64,000 nt of DNA, from positions 1 through 64,000 of the forward strand of contig CAIFEZ010000013.1 of assembly GCA_903789595.1 (NCBI GenBank), read 5' to 3'. Under the pieces are notes generated by a model. That model was not told the DNA's origin, did not search any database, and saw nothing but the letters and a program-made list of their open reading frames with translations. The DNA is from an uncultured eubacterium 1-6 (GTDB lineage Bacteria > Bacillota > Clostridia > Lachnospirales > Lachnospiraceae). This document shows positions 56,109 through 64,000 of the stretch, one piece after another. A program made the position numbers and the translations under genes. The first letter of the stretch is position 1; each line of letters opens with the position of its first letter.

Positions 56109-57310
56109 ACGCTTTGCTGGAAGTAAGAGAAAGACTGATCCGGTTTTATACGGATTACGATGTATATATCCGCCCGCTTTTCCGTTTTGCGCTGGCGGTG
56201 ATCACATTCATTACCCTGAATGACAGAATCGGATACATGAGCCAGGTAAATAATCTGCTTGTGATCATCATTCTTTCCGTCATCTGCGCGATCCTTCCGA
56301 TTAACGGGATCGTTTTTATCGGCACACTGCTGATTGTTGTCAACAGCTTCGGCCTGAACGTCGGAGTCGGCGCCTTCGCGGCTGTACTGTATCTGCTGAT
56401 GCTGCTTCTGTACTTCCGTTTTGTTCCGAAGGATGCACTTGCGATTATTCTCACCCCTGTGGCGGGAGCGCTTCACATGCCGATGACGGTTCCCGTTGTG
56501 ATGGGGCTGATGCGGGGACCTGTGTCCGCGATTACGCTGATCTTCAGCGTTCTCTCCTGGTCCTTTGTAAACGCTCTCCCGGATACGGTTGAGGCTGTTG
56601 CGAATACCAAGGGCGCCAGTATGATCGATGTCTTGCAGGCAATCCCCGGTGCGATGCTGAATGCGAAGACGATTCTGATGCTCGTGACCTTTGTCGTGGT
56701 ATTCCTGATTGTCACATGCATCCGGGAGTTGGTCAGCAGCCACGCGTGGGAGATCAGTATTCTCGTCAGCGCAATCATTTATCTGGGCCTTATGATTGCC
56801 GGATCAAGCATCCTGAATGTGAAGATCAACCTTCTGATGACCGTGCTTGAGACCGTACTGTCGGCAGCAGTCGCCCTTGTCTTTGAATTTTTCTGCTATA
56901 ATGCGGACTATTCTCATACCGAGTTTCTCCAGTTTGAGGACGACAACAACTACTATTATGTAAAAGTCACGCCAAAGCGCAGACCGAGATATGATCTGGA
57001 AGAGGAAGAGAGCGAGACGGAAGAGGTAGAGGCAGACGCGGATGAGAAGCGTTTTGTCACCCGTGAGAGCAGTGCTTTCGAGAAAAAATTTGACGGGATC
57101 AATCTTCAGTCAAGGCTTGAGGAATCCCTGAAGTCTTTGAATACAAACCAGAACGGCCGCGAGAACCGGTCTGCCGACACTTCCCGCGGCAACGCCGGGA
57201 ATGCGGATAAAGATGATACCATCCGACTGGATCCGCCAGCGCCGAAGCCTGAGGAGGACGCGAAGACAAAAGAAGAAGCTTTGGGACAGACCAGGGTCAT
57301 CCGGAAGTAA
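56105..57310 (+). CDS. Polytopic membrane protein with an acidic cytosolic tail, unknown function
   Basis: A 401-residue protein. About eight hydrophobic segments occupy residues 25-270 with a repeated LxVxxxxxGL pattern. A cytosolic tail of about 130 residues begins YSHTEFLQFEDDNNYYYVKVTPKRRPRYDLEEEESETEE and ends in a low-complexity Asn/Asp/Pro/Lys stretch. The FLQFEDDNNYYYVKVTPK strand is likely conserved. I cannot name the family. It sits 65 nt upstream of cdaA in what looks like one transcript. Confidence 0.8.
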   Translation: MNALLEVRERLIRFYTDYDVYIRPLFRFALAVITFITLNDRIGYMSQVNNLLVIIILSVICAILPINGIVFIGTLLIVVNSFGLNVGVGAFAAVLYLLMLLLYFRFVPKDALAIILTPVAGALHMPMTVPVVMGLMRGPVSAITLIFSVLSWSFVNALPDTVEAVANTKGASMIDVLQAIPGAMLNAKTILMLVTFVVVFLIVTCIRELVSSHAWEISILVSAIIYLGLMIAGSSILNVKINLLMTVLETVLSAAVALVFEFFCYNADYSHTEFLQFEDDNNYYYVKVTPKRRPRYDLEEEESETEEVEADADEKRFVTRESSAFEKKFDGINLQSRLEESLKSLNTNQNGRENRSADTSRGNAGNADKDDTIRLDPPAPKPEEDAKTKEEALGQTRVIRK

Positions 57311-57375
57311 CACACGTCGGGAGAGACACAGATTCGAAAATCAACCGGCTTTTCCCAGGAAAGAAGGAGAACTGC

Positions 57376-58260
57376 ATGAATGCTTTTCTGAGCAGGTTTC
57401 AGTATTATATCCTGTCGTGGCTGAAACCGCCAAAAACAATTCAGGTCATTGATATCGTTCAGATACTACTTCTGGCTTTTCTGATTTACCGGCTGATCAT
57501 CTGGATGAAGAATACTCGTGCATATACCCTTCTGAAGGGTATTCTGTTTATCGGAGCATTTGTCATCATTGCCAATATCCTGAACATGGAGGTTATCGTC
57601 TGGCTTCTCGGCAACCTGAGTGTCGTGGCATTTACGGCGATCGTCATTATCTTCCAGCCGGAGCTTCGGAAGGTGCTGGAACAGATGGGACACAGCAATG
57701 TGCTGCGGTCGATTTTTTCAGTTAACAGATCCGGCGAAGACAACAAGCGGTTCAGCAACCACACGATCAATGAGCTGGTGAGAGCCTGCTTCGAGATGGG
57801 CGATGTGAAGACGGGCGCGCTGATCGTCATCGAGAAGGAAACACTTCTGGATGAGTATATCAGCACCGGAATCCGCCTGGATGCCATCGTTTCCGGACAG
57901 CTGCTGATCAATATTTTCGAACACAACACGCCGCTTCACGACGGCGCGGTAATCATACAGAATGACCGGATCGCGGCGGCAACCTGTTACCTGCCACTCT
58001 CCGACAACATGGAGCTGAGCAAAAAGCTCGGCACCAGACACCGCGCAGGCGTAGGGATCAGCGAGATTACGGACTCTCTGACGATTATTGTGTCCGAAGA
58101 GACCGGAAGCGTATCCTATGCCATGAACGGGCGGCTGCACACGGCGATTTCACCCAGTGAGCTGCGCGAGGTACTGCAGGAGGTCCAGGTGCTCTACAAC
58201 GATAAAATCCGCATGCTGAAAGGGGGACGCAGAAACCGTGATGCGAAGAATCCTAGATAG
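57376..58260 (+). CDS. cdaA: Diadenylate cyclase CdaA
   Basis: A 294-residue membrane-bound c-di-AMP synthase. Three N-terminal helices (about residues 20-90) precede a DAC domain. The active-site motifs LHDGAVIIQNDRIAAATCYLPLSD (DGA) and GTRHRAGVGISEITDSLTIIVSEETGSVS (RHR) are intact. c-di-AMP controls potassium and turgor and wall homeostasis. The 3' end overlaps the YbbR-domain gene by 20 nt, the universal cdaA-cdaR coupling. AAGGAG lies 8 nt before the ATG. No glmM follows, unlike Bacillus. Confidence 0.96.
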   Translation: MNAFLSRFQYYILSWLKPPKTIQVIDIVQILLLAFLIYRLIIWMKNTRAYTLLKGILFIGAFVIIANILNMEVIVWLLGNLSVVAFTAIVIIFQPELRKVLEQMGHSNVLRSIFSVNRSGEDNKRFSNHTINELVRACFEMGDVKTGALIVIEKETLLDEYISTGIRLDAIVSGQLLINIFEHNTPLHDGAVIIQNDRIAAATCYLPLSDNMELSKKLGTRHRAGVGISEITDSLTIIVSEETGSVSYAMNGRLHTAISPSELREVLQEVQVLYNDKIRMLKGGRRNRDAKNPR

Positions 58261-59566
58261 TCTGCGTTCCAACATCGGTTACAAGCTGCTTGCGCTTCTG
58301 ATCGCGATTGTCATCTGGTATGCAGTGGTGGACACAAATGATCCGGTTGAGACGGAGTCATACACCGTTCATATCACGGTGACGAACGAATCGTACATCT
58401 CCAACGGAAAGCAGATCTATATGATTGAGGATCAGTATAAGACGGTTACCGTATACGTGAAGGGCAACCGCTCGGAGCTGAAAAATATCTCGGCAGATGA
58501 TATCACTGTAACGGCTGATCTGACCCAGATCGTCGACCTCGAGCGGGATCCCGTCATGGTTCCGCTCACGGTCACGGTCCCGGGCATTTCGGCGTCCGAT
58601 CTGACGCTTTCCAGAACCGCCATACCGATTACGATCGAGGACGTCGCAAGCAAGGAGTTTGCGGTGAGTGTCGATACGGGTAGCTCGGTTCCGGGGTCCA
58701 GCTATGAGGTGGGTACCGCGACTCCGAATCCGGAAAAGATTGTAATTAACGGACCGGAATCAATTATTAACGAGATCGACAGTGTCGTCGCCAAGATTGA
58801 CGTGACCGGCATGACGCAGGACGGAAACCGCAAGGCGGAGCTCGAGATCATGGACAAGAACGGAGAGGCGCTGTCTCAGGAGACGATCAAGGACGACCTG
58901 ACCTTCGACGGAGGCGTGCCGGATGTTTCGGTCTATGTCGATCTGTGGAAGAAGCAGTCCGGCGTCGGAATGAAGGTCGAATATTCCGGAGAACCGGCAG
59001 ACGGGTACAATGTCACGGCGGTGAGCACGACACCGGAGACCATCACGGTGGTGGGAACCGACGACGCGCTGAATGCGCTCGCGGAAAATGGCAATATCAT
59101 CACGATCCCGGAGGGTTATGTATCCGTTTCAGATGCTTCCTCGGATGTGACGGCGGAAGTAGAGCTCAGTGATGTGCTGCCGGACGGCCTGCGGCTTGCG
59201 TCGAGCACAGCAGGGACGGTCACGGTTACCGTCACGATCCTTTCGGATGAGACAAAGGAATTTACTCTGGACGTGGATGATATCGTCACGAACAACCTGG
59301 ATCCGGACCTGACGATCTCCTATGATCAGACCAGTATACAGGTGCGTCTGAACGGAGCAGGATCCGTCATCGACGATCTGAAGACATCAGATATCAAGGC
59401 CTCCATTGATCTCAAGGGCAAGGGCACAGGCGACTATACGGTAAATGTGACCTTTGCACTTCCGACGGGAGTGTCTCTCGATACTGAGGTCTCGATTCCG
59501 GTACATCTGAAGGAGAAGGCGACGGCAAGCTCCTCTTCCGGCAGCAGTAAAGAAAGCAGCTCGTAG
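58241..59566 (+). CDS. cdaR: YbbR domain protein CdaR, regulator of CdaA
   Basis: A 441-residue protein with one N-terminal membrane helix (NIGYKLLALLIAIVIWYAVVD) and an extracytoplasmic part of four YbbR repeats, each with a VxVxGxxxxLxxI-like pattern (for example VYVKGNRSELKNISADDITVTADL and VVGTDDALNALAENGNIITIPEGY). A Ser-rich tail ends the protein. CdaR binds and inhibits CdaA in Listeria and Bacillus. ATG 58241 is preferred over the GTG at 58238. It is unrelated to the sugar-diacid regulator at 15502. Confidence 0.92.
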   Translation: MRRILDSLRSNIGYKLLALLIAIVIWYAVVDTNDPVETESYTVHITVTNESYISNGKQIYMIEDQYKTVTVYVKGNRSELKNISADDITVTADLTQIVDLERDPVMVPLTVTVPGISASDLTLSRTAIPITIEDVASKEFAVSVDTGSSVPGSSYEVGTATPNPEKIVINGPESIINEIDSVVAKIDVTGMTQDGNRKAELEIMDKNGEALSQETIKDDLTFDGGVPDVSVYVDLWKKQSGVGMKVEYSGEPADGYNVTAVSTTPETITVVGTDDALNALAENGNIITIPEGYVSVSDASSDVTAEVELSDVLPDGLRLASSTAGTVTVTVTILSDETKEFTLDVDDIVTNNLDPDLTISYDQTSIQVRLNGAGSVIDDLKTSDIKASIDLKGKGTGDYTVNVTFALPTGVSLDTEVSIPVHLKEKATASSSSGSSKESSS

Positions 59567-59592
59567 CACGCAAATCCAGCAGGGGACGGAAA

Positions 59593-59880
59593 ATGGTCAG
59601 CAGAACAATGGTGATAAAAGGAAAAAACGGGCTGCATCTGAGGCCTGCCGGCAGAATCAGTGAGGCGGCGCTCCGGTTCCGGTCTGAGATCACCCTGGAG
59701 TACAACGAGGGTCTTTCCACCGCAAACGCCAGGAGCGTGCTCAGTCTGCTTGCCGCAGGTCTGCAGGAAGGTGACGTGGTTAAGCTCTGCTGCAGGGGAA
59801 GCGATGAAAAGGAAGCCCTGGACGCGGTCGCAAGGGCATTTTCAGAAGAAACGGAGGCTGTCCCGTCCCGGGAAAGATAA
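59593..59880 (+). CDS. HPr family phosphocarrier protein
   Basis: A 95-residue HPr-fold protein. The phosphorylatable histidine is in GKNGLHLRPAGR (GLHxRPA motif), and the regulatory serine position is kept in TANARSVLSLLAAGL. Both the PTS (His) and HPr kinase (Ser) sites are therefore plausible. The C-terminal extension of about 10 residues is polar. It lies 26 nt behind cdaR and before a strong terminator, so it is co-transcribed with the c-di-AMP genes. It may be a Crh-like or secondary HPr. Confidence 0.87.
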   Translation: MVSRTMVIKGKNGLHLRPAGRISEAALRFRSEITLEYNEGLSTANARSVLSLLAAGLQEGDVVKLCCRGSDEKEALDAVARAFSEETEAVPSRER

Positions 59881-59905
59881 AAGGAGAATACAGACGGAGA
59901 TGGGA

Positions 59906-59967
59906 AATACCCCCGGCTTGCGTTTTCATGGCGGTTTGTCACCATGAGAACGCAGGCCGGGGGTATT
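59906..59967 (+). terminator. Long terminator hairpin of the cdaA operon
   Basis: AATACCCCCGGC and TTGCGTTTTCATGG pair with CCATGAGAACGCAGG and CCGGGGGTATT over 26 positions (two G-U-type differences) around a 10-nt loop, ending TTGTT. Confidence 0.8.
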
Positions 59968-60028
59968 GTTCACGCACAGCTGACAGGGCGGTGAAATCCC
60001 TGCCTTTCAGATATCCGGTGAACAGTAA
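59966..60028. repeat. Minimal repeat A (ends only), 63 bp
   Basis: Left end TTGTTCACGCACAGCTGAC and right end GAAATCCCTGCCTTTCAG through GTGAACAGTAA are the two ends of the A element joined without the centre, as at 18432-18497 but inverted relative to it. It abuts the terminator hairpin. Confidence 0.75.
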
Positions 60029-60155
60029 GCAGTCGGGGTATTTTCGCAGAGATTTCATCGCTGTTTTCACATATTCTACACAAATAACAGGTAAAATACG
60101 TGTATCAAAGGCATATTAACGCTATACTGACGCTGAAACCAAAGGAGCTTGAGCT

Positions 60156-62135
60156 ATGAGTGATTTTTATGAAGACAGGAATTCCGGCTCGTCATCGGAA
60201 GAGAGCCGCGGAACACCGGGCCCGTCTCTGAATGAAAACGGCGGAAACGCTGCAGCGGCACCGCCGTCGGAGCAGCCCTCGGATGAGAAAGCAGCGGCTA
60301 CGCAATCGGGACAGCCGGCGAATGAGAAGACAGCGGCTTCACAGCCGGAACAGCCCGCGGAAGAGAAGGCAGCGGCTTCGCGGTCGGAACAGCCTTCGGA
60401 AGAGAAGACGACTTACAGCTGGGTGAATCCGAGACTGCGTCAGGGCGGAGCGGATCAGACCGGGAACAATCCCTGGTCCGGAGGAAGCGACGGGAATTAC
60501 TGGAGATACAGCGATGACAGCGGGAACAGCACAGGGCCGGACCGGCAGGCAGGAACGGAAACGTTCGGGACGGAACAGCAGAACGGCGGCGGGGCGGCCG
60601 GCGGTCAGAGACAGGAGAACAGGACGGATCCATGGTCCGGGCCGAACCGGAACAATTACTCGGATTACAGTTTCCGCGGCAGCAGACCGGACCGGAAGGG
60701 ACGCAGGAATCTGGATCAGGATCACCGCGTGAAGCGCCCGCGGCGAAGCGGCAGACAGTGGGCGGCAGTGATTGCCATGGCGGTTGTATTCGGACTGATC
60801 GCGGGACTTGTTGCCTACGGAGTCAACTACATCGGGAACCGTATCCATCCGGTCTATTCATCGGCTTCTGCCGGGAATAACGCGGGGGAGACGGAACTTC
60901 CCGGGAACAGCACCTCGGAGGCGTCAGAAAATGTTTCTGCGTCTTCCGGGACAGCGGTCACACCGGACATTGATGCAACGGGCAGGAATCAGGAAATGTC
61001 GGTTGCGGAGGTGGCCTCGGCTGCGATGCCGTCTCTGGTGACCATCTCTACGATGTCTGTGGAAGAAATGCAGAGCTTTTTCGGCGGCACGCAGAAATAT
61101 CAGGTTCAGGGCGCGGGAACCGGAATCATCATCGGAGAAAACAATTCGGAGCTTCTGATCGCGACGAACAATCATGTAATCGAAGGGGCTTCGCAGGTAT
61201 CCGTGGGATTTGTGGATGAGTCGGTGATTTCCGCTCAGATCAAGGGGTTTGATGAGGAACATGATCTCGCAGTAGTTGCGGTGAAACTCTCTGATATTTC
61301 CGATGATACGAAAGGTCAGATCCGGGTTGCAACCGTCGGGGATTCCGATGAGCTTGTTCTCGGACAGCAGGTGGTGGCCATCGGAAACGCGCTCGGTTAC
61401 GGGCAGTCTGTGACGAGCGGGTACGTCAGCGCACTGAACCGTTCGCTTCAGCTTTCCGACGGTACGAATACCTTTACCTCGGACGGTCTGATTCAGACAG
61501 ATGCCGCCATCAATTCCGGAAACTCGGGAGGTGCGCTCCTGAACATGAAGGGAGAGCTGGTGGGAATCAATGAGGCGAAAAGAAGCGGAGGAAATGGGTC
61601 ACAGGCTTCCGTGGACAACGTCGGGTTTGCCATTCCCATGGCAAAGGCGGAGCCGATTCTGGAAGAACTCATGAACGAGAACACCAGATCGCAGTTGGAT
61701 GATGACAAGCGAGGCTATCTCGGCATCACATGTGCGGATGTCACCAGCGAGTATTCGCAGATATACAATATGCCGGAGGGCGTCTGCGTAACTTCTGTTG
61801 TGTCCGGAGGACCCGCGGACCAGGCGGGCATCCGGAAGGGCGATGTTATAACAAAATTTGACGGCAAGAGTATTACTTCATATTCCAAGCTGGAAAATCG
61901 TCTGAAGTATTATTCTTCCGGAGAGGAAGTTCCGGTAGTGATACAGCGCGCGAGCGGAAGCACTTACAAGGAACAGACGGTGAAGGTGACGCTGGGCACG
62001 AGCGATGCCATCAGCAGCATTCAGAACCAGGATACGCAGGGCTCCGGACAGAACGGCAATTCCGGAATTCCGGGAACTGAGCCCGGCGGGAATGACAACA
62101 GCGGCAATATCTTTGGACAGATTTTCGGCAACTGA
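60156..62135 (+). CDS. htrA: HtrA/DegP-type membrane-anchored serine protease
   Basis: A 659-residue protein. A disordered cytosolic region of about 200 residues carries 13-residue repeats (QPxxEKAAA type). A membrane helix lies at about 207-227, and a trypsin-like domain has the triad ATNNHVIEG (His), EEHDLAVVAV (Asp) and AAINSGNSGGALL (Ser). One PDZ domain (YLGITCADVTSEYSQIY to GGPADQAGIRKGDVITKFDGKSI) and a Gly/Asn-rich tail follow. It degrades misfolded envelope proteins. AAAGGAG precedes the ATG. The clpX-like gene follows 30 nt later. Confidence 0.93.
   Translation: MSDFYEDRNSGSSSEESRGTPGPSLNENGGNAAAAPPSEQPSDEKAAATQSGQPANEKTAASQPEQPAEEKAAASRSEQPSEEKTTYSWVNPRLRQGGADQTGNNPWSGGSDGNYWRYSDDSGNSTGPDRQAGTETFGTEQQNGGGAAGGQRQENRTDPWSGPNRNNYSDYSFRGSRPDRKGRRNLDQDHRVKRPRRSGRQWAAVIAMAVVFGLIAGLVAYGVNYIGNRIHPVYSSASAGNNAGETELPGNSTSEASENVSASSGTAVTPDIDATGRNQEMSVAEVASAAMPSLVTISTMSVEEMQSFFGGTQKYQVQGAGTGIIIGENNSELLIATNNHVIEGASQVSVGFVDESVISAQIKGFDEEHDLAVVAVKLSDISDDTKGQIRVATVGDSDELVLGQQVVAIGNALGYGQSVTSGYVSALNRSLQLSDGTNTFTSDGLIQTDAAINSGNSGGALLNMKGELVGINEAKRSGGNGSQASVDNVGFAIPMAKAEPILEELMNENTRSQLDDDKRGYLGITCADVTSEYSQIYNMPEGVCVTSVVSGGPADQAGIRKGDVITKFDGKSITSYSKLENRLKYYSSGEEVPVVIQRASGSTYKEQTVKVTLGTSDAISSIQNQDTQGSGQNGNSGIPGTEPGGNDNSGNIFGQIFGN
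60265..60420 (+). repeat. 39-bp coding repeat in htrA
   Basis: Three full in-frame 39-nt units and a partial fourth encode the series QPSDEKAAATQSG, QPANEKTAASQPE, QPAEEKAAASRSE, QPSEEKTT in the disordered cytosolic N-terminus. Confidence 0.8.
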
Positions 62136-62165
62136 TTTTTCGGGAGGAGCAGCGAAGGAAAAGGT

Positions 62166-63764
62166 ATGACGGATGAAAAGGATATCATTGACGGAGACTT
62201 CCGCGAGGTAGCGGATTCCGATGAGAAGAATCCAAACGAGAGAAATTCCGGTGAGCAGAATCCGGACGAAGTGAATTCTGATGTAAAGTATCCGGTTGAA
62301 AAGAAACCGGACGAGGAAAGTTCGGACGCGAAAACCACATCAGAATCCGAAGAGAAAGCGGAGAACACGGATGATGGAGAAGAGGATACGAACGATGAGC
62401 AAAAACAGCGCGGCGGTCATTACTGTATGATGTGCCGGCACCCGGAAAGCGTCACCGGAAAGCAGATCGAGCTGCCCGGAGGAATGCATATCTGCACGGA
62501 CTGCATGCAGAAGGGATTCGAGGCGATTCAGAATCCCGGGGTGAACGAGATGCTGAGCAAACTGCCGCCAAATGTCGGCATGATTGATCTGTCGAGTCTC
62601 GGGCTCGGTATGCCTGCCCGCGATCATAAGAAGAAAGAGAAGCAGGACACTTCAAAGAAAAAGAAACTCACCATGCGCGATGTGCCGAAGCCGCATATCA
62701 TCAAGGCAAAGCTGGACGAGTACGTCATCGGTCAGGAACATGCGAAAAAGGTGATGTCAGTCGCAGTGTACAACCATTACAAGAGAATCCTTCAGACCCC
62801 GGAGCAGATGAAGGACGGCACGGAAATCGAGAAGTCAAACATGCTGATGATCGGACCGACCGGCTCCGGAAAAACCTATCTGGTTCAGACACTGGCAAAG
62901 CTGCTGGATGTACCCCTTGCCATTACGGATGCCACCAGTCTGACCGAAGCGGGATATATCGGAGATGATATCGAAAGCGTGGTGTCAAAGCTTCTCGCGG
63001 CGGCGGACAATGACGTGGACCGCGCGGAGCACGGCATCATCTTCATCGATGAGATCGACAAGATCGCGAAAAAGAAGAACACCAGTCAGAGAGACGTGAG
63101 CGGAGAGGCGGTTCAGCAGGGCCTTCTGAAGCTTCTCGAGGGAAGTGAGGTTGAGGTTCCTGTGGGAGCCACGAGCAAAAACGCGATGGTTCCTCTGGAG
63201 ACGGTGAATACAAAGAATATCCTCTTTATCTGCGGCGGCGCTTTCCCGGATCTTGAGGATATCATACGGGAGCGCCTGAACCGCACCTCATCGATGGGAT
63301 TCCAGGCGGAACTGAAGGACCGGTATGAAGAGGATCCGGATATACTGCAGAAAGTAACTAATGAAGACCTGCGCGCCTTCGGAATGATCCCGGAATTCCT
63401 CGGCAGACTTCCGATTGTCTTTTCTCTCCAGAGCCTTACCGAGGATATGCTCGTCAAGATTCTGCGGGAGCCGAGAAACGCGATACTGAAACAGTATGAG
63501 AAGCTTCTGGGTCTGGACGGGGTGAAGCTTGTGTTTGATGACGGCGCGCTTCACGCCATCGCGAAGAAAGCACTCGAGAAGGATACCGGCGCCCGTGCGC
63601 TTCGGGCAATCATCGAGGATTTCATGCTGGATATCATGTATGAAATACCGAAGGACGACAATATCGGTGAGGTCATCGTGACAAGGGACTACGTCGAGCA
63701 TACCGGCGGACCGAAGATCATCCTCCGGGGCCAGGAGCTTCCGGGAAGTCCGATTCCATCCTGA
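62166..63764 (+). CDS. Divergent ClpX-type AAA+ unfoldase with an acidic N-terminal extension
   Basis: A 532-residue ClpX-like protein, about 110 residues longer than usual. An acidic Asp/Glu/Asn-rich extension (residues 1-85) precedes a zinc-binding domain with Cys87, Cys90, Cys110 and Cys113. The AAA+ core has Walker A IGPTGSGKTYL, the pore loop EAGYIGDD, Walker B GIIFIDEIDKIA, FICGGAF and IPEFLGRLP. The RKH loop of ClpX is replaced (VPVGATSKNAMVPLE), and the ClpP-binding IGF-type loop reads SSMGFQAE. It is likely a paralogue, or else the only, diverged ClpX. No clpP is adjacent. Confidence 0.85.
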   Translation: MTDEKDIIDGDFREVADSDEKNPNERNSGEQNPDEVNSDVKYPVEKKPDEESSDAKTTSESEEKAENTDDGEEDTNDEQKQRGGHYCMMCRHPESVTGKQIELPGGMHICTDCMQKGFEAIQNPGVNEMLSKLPPNVGMIDLSSLGLGMPARDHKKKEKQDTSKKKKLTMRDVPKPHIIKAKLDEYVIGQEHAKKVMSVAVYNHYKRILQTPEQMKDGTEIEKSNMLMIGPTGSGKTYLVQTLAKLLDVPLAITDATSLTEAGYIGDDIESVVSKLLAAADNDVDRAEHGIIFIDEIDKIAKKKNTSQRDVSGEAVQQGLLKLLEGSEVEVPVGATSKNAMVPLETVNTKNILFICGGAFPDLEDIIRERLNRTSSMGFQAELKDRYEEDPDILQKVTNEDLRAFGMIPEFLGRLPIVFSLQSLTEDMLVKILREPRNAILKQYEKLLGLDGVKLVFDDGALHAIAKKALEKDTGARALRAIIEDFMLDIMYEIPKDDNIGEVIVTRDYVEHTGGPKIILRGQELPGSPIPS

Positions 63765-63784
63765 AAAAAAGAAATTTCGCGCTC

Positions 63785-63812
63785 AAGCCTGTGCCTTCGA
63801 AATCGCATCCGG
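63785..63812. repeat. C-family repeat fragment
   Basis: AAGCCTGTGCCTTCGAAATCGCATCC matches the ACCTGTTGCCTTCGAAATCGCA junction of the 181-bp array. Only the left end is present. Confidence 0.6.
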
Positions 63813-63830
63813 TTTCTTGCATTGTAAAAT

Positions 63831-63852
63831 ATTGTATTTTTCGGGATACAAT
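63831..63852. promoter_or_regulatory. Inverted repeat near the window end
   Basis: ATTGTAT (63831-63837) and ATACAAT (63846-63852) are exact inverted arms 8 nt apart, in AT-rich sequence upstream of a promoter. It could be an operator or a weak hairpin. Confidence 0.35.
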
Positions 63853-63893
63853 TGATAAATTTTTGTCGAAATCCACAGTTTTGACGAATGTTG

Positions 63894-63922
63894 GTGACAT
63901 TGAGGTGTGAATCATGTAAAAT
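63894..63922 (+). promoter_or_regulatory. Candidate promoter for a gene beyond the window
   Basis: GTGACA at 63894-63899, a 17-nt spacer, and TAAAAT at 63917-63922. No start codon with a ribosome site is seen before 64000. Confidence 0.5.
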
Positions 63923-64000
63923 GATTTCCGTAGAAGATTACGCAGTTATATTTGATCACACAGATTTCGGAAGAGCTTTCTGCCATGCCGCTCTGATACA

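Overview
The window looks like a chromosomal segment of a Gram-positive anaerobe of class Clostridia, most likely a Lachnospiraceae-type organism. The evidence is gene content and order: IreB-RuvX-DUF1292-RNase J-YlbF, ComM-DprA-TopA-CodY, a CIRCE-controlled groESL, rpsT beside lepA-hemW, CdaA with a YbbR-domain partner, and CodY and MsmX-type global factors. Nearly all genes have a good AGGAGG-type ribosome binding site. TTG and GTG starts are frequent, and coding G+C is moderately high for a clostridium. I see no phage, integrase, transposase, CRISPR array, rRNA or tRNA gene. The identification at family level is inference.

Layout. 1-5.6 kb: IreB/RuvX/RNase J operon, ending in an O-methyltransferase and a U32 protein. 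5.6-6.3 kb: repeat-rich gap. 6.3-12.9 kb: comM-dprA-topA-codY. 13-15.2 kb: groES-groEL under CIRCE. 15.5-18 kb (minus strand): a PucR/CdaR-type regulator and an orphan MsmX-type sugar ABC ATPase. 18.7-23.4 kb: a four-gene extracellular polymer O-acylation cassette (SGNH esterase, DUF4358, MBOAT, DHHW). 23.5-27.1 kb: small membrane protein, guaB, HD hydrolase, PyrE-like phosphoribosyltransferase. 27.7-33.1 kb: argG divergent from argJ-argB-argD. 33.2-40.1 kb: ComEA-like lipoprotein, response regulator, an acyltransferase/condensation-like enzyme with a zinc-ribbon membrane partner, histidine kinase and GerMN lipoprotein. 40.5-44.4 kb: comEC, holA, rpsT. 44.7-50.9 kb: lepA, hemW, uvrA. 51-55.3 kb: MreB/Mbl-like protein, recD2, comFC. 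55.6-59.9 kb: c-di-AMP operon (two unknown membrane proteins, cdaA, ybbR-type cdaR, HPr). 60.1-63.8 kb: HtrA-type protease and a divergent ClpX.

How it fits together. Much of the window is core housekeeping (translation, chaperones, replication, repair). A dispersed DNA-uptake and processing set is also present (ComM, DprA, ComEA, ComEC, ComFC, RecD2). Envelope functions recur: the O-acylation cassette, MreB, c-di-AMP synthesis, a two-component system with a GerMN lipoprotein, and HtrA. Nutritional control is represented by CodY, arginine synthesis with a candidate ArgR operator array, MsmX and HPr.

The most unusual feature is the intergenic DNA. At least three families of structured dispersed repeats fill the gaps: a 245-bp element with TTACTGTTCAC-type inverted ends plus internally deleted forms, a 98-bp hairpin element in three copies, and a CTTCGAAA-bounded family that forms a 181-bp tandem array. 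One copy of the last family appears to encode part of the ComEA signal peptide.
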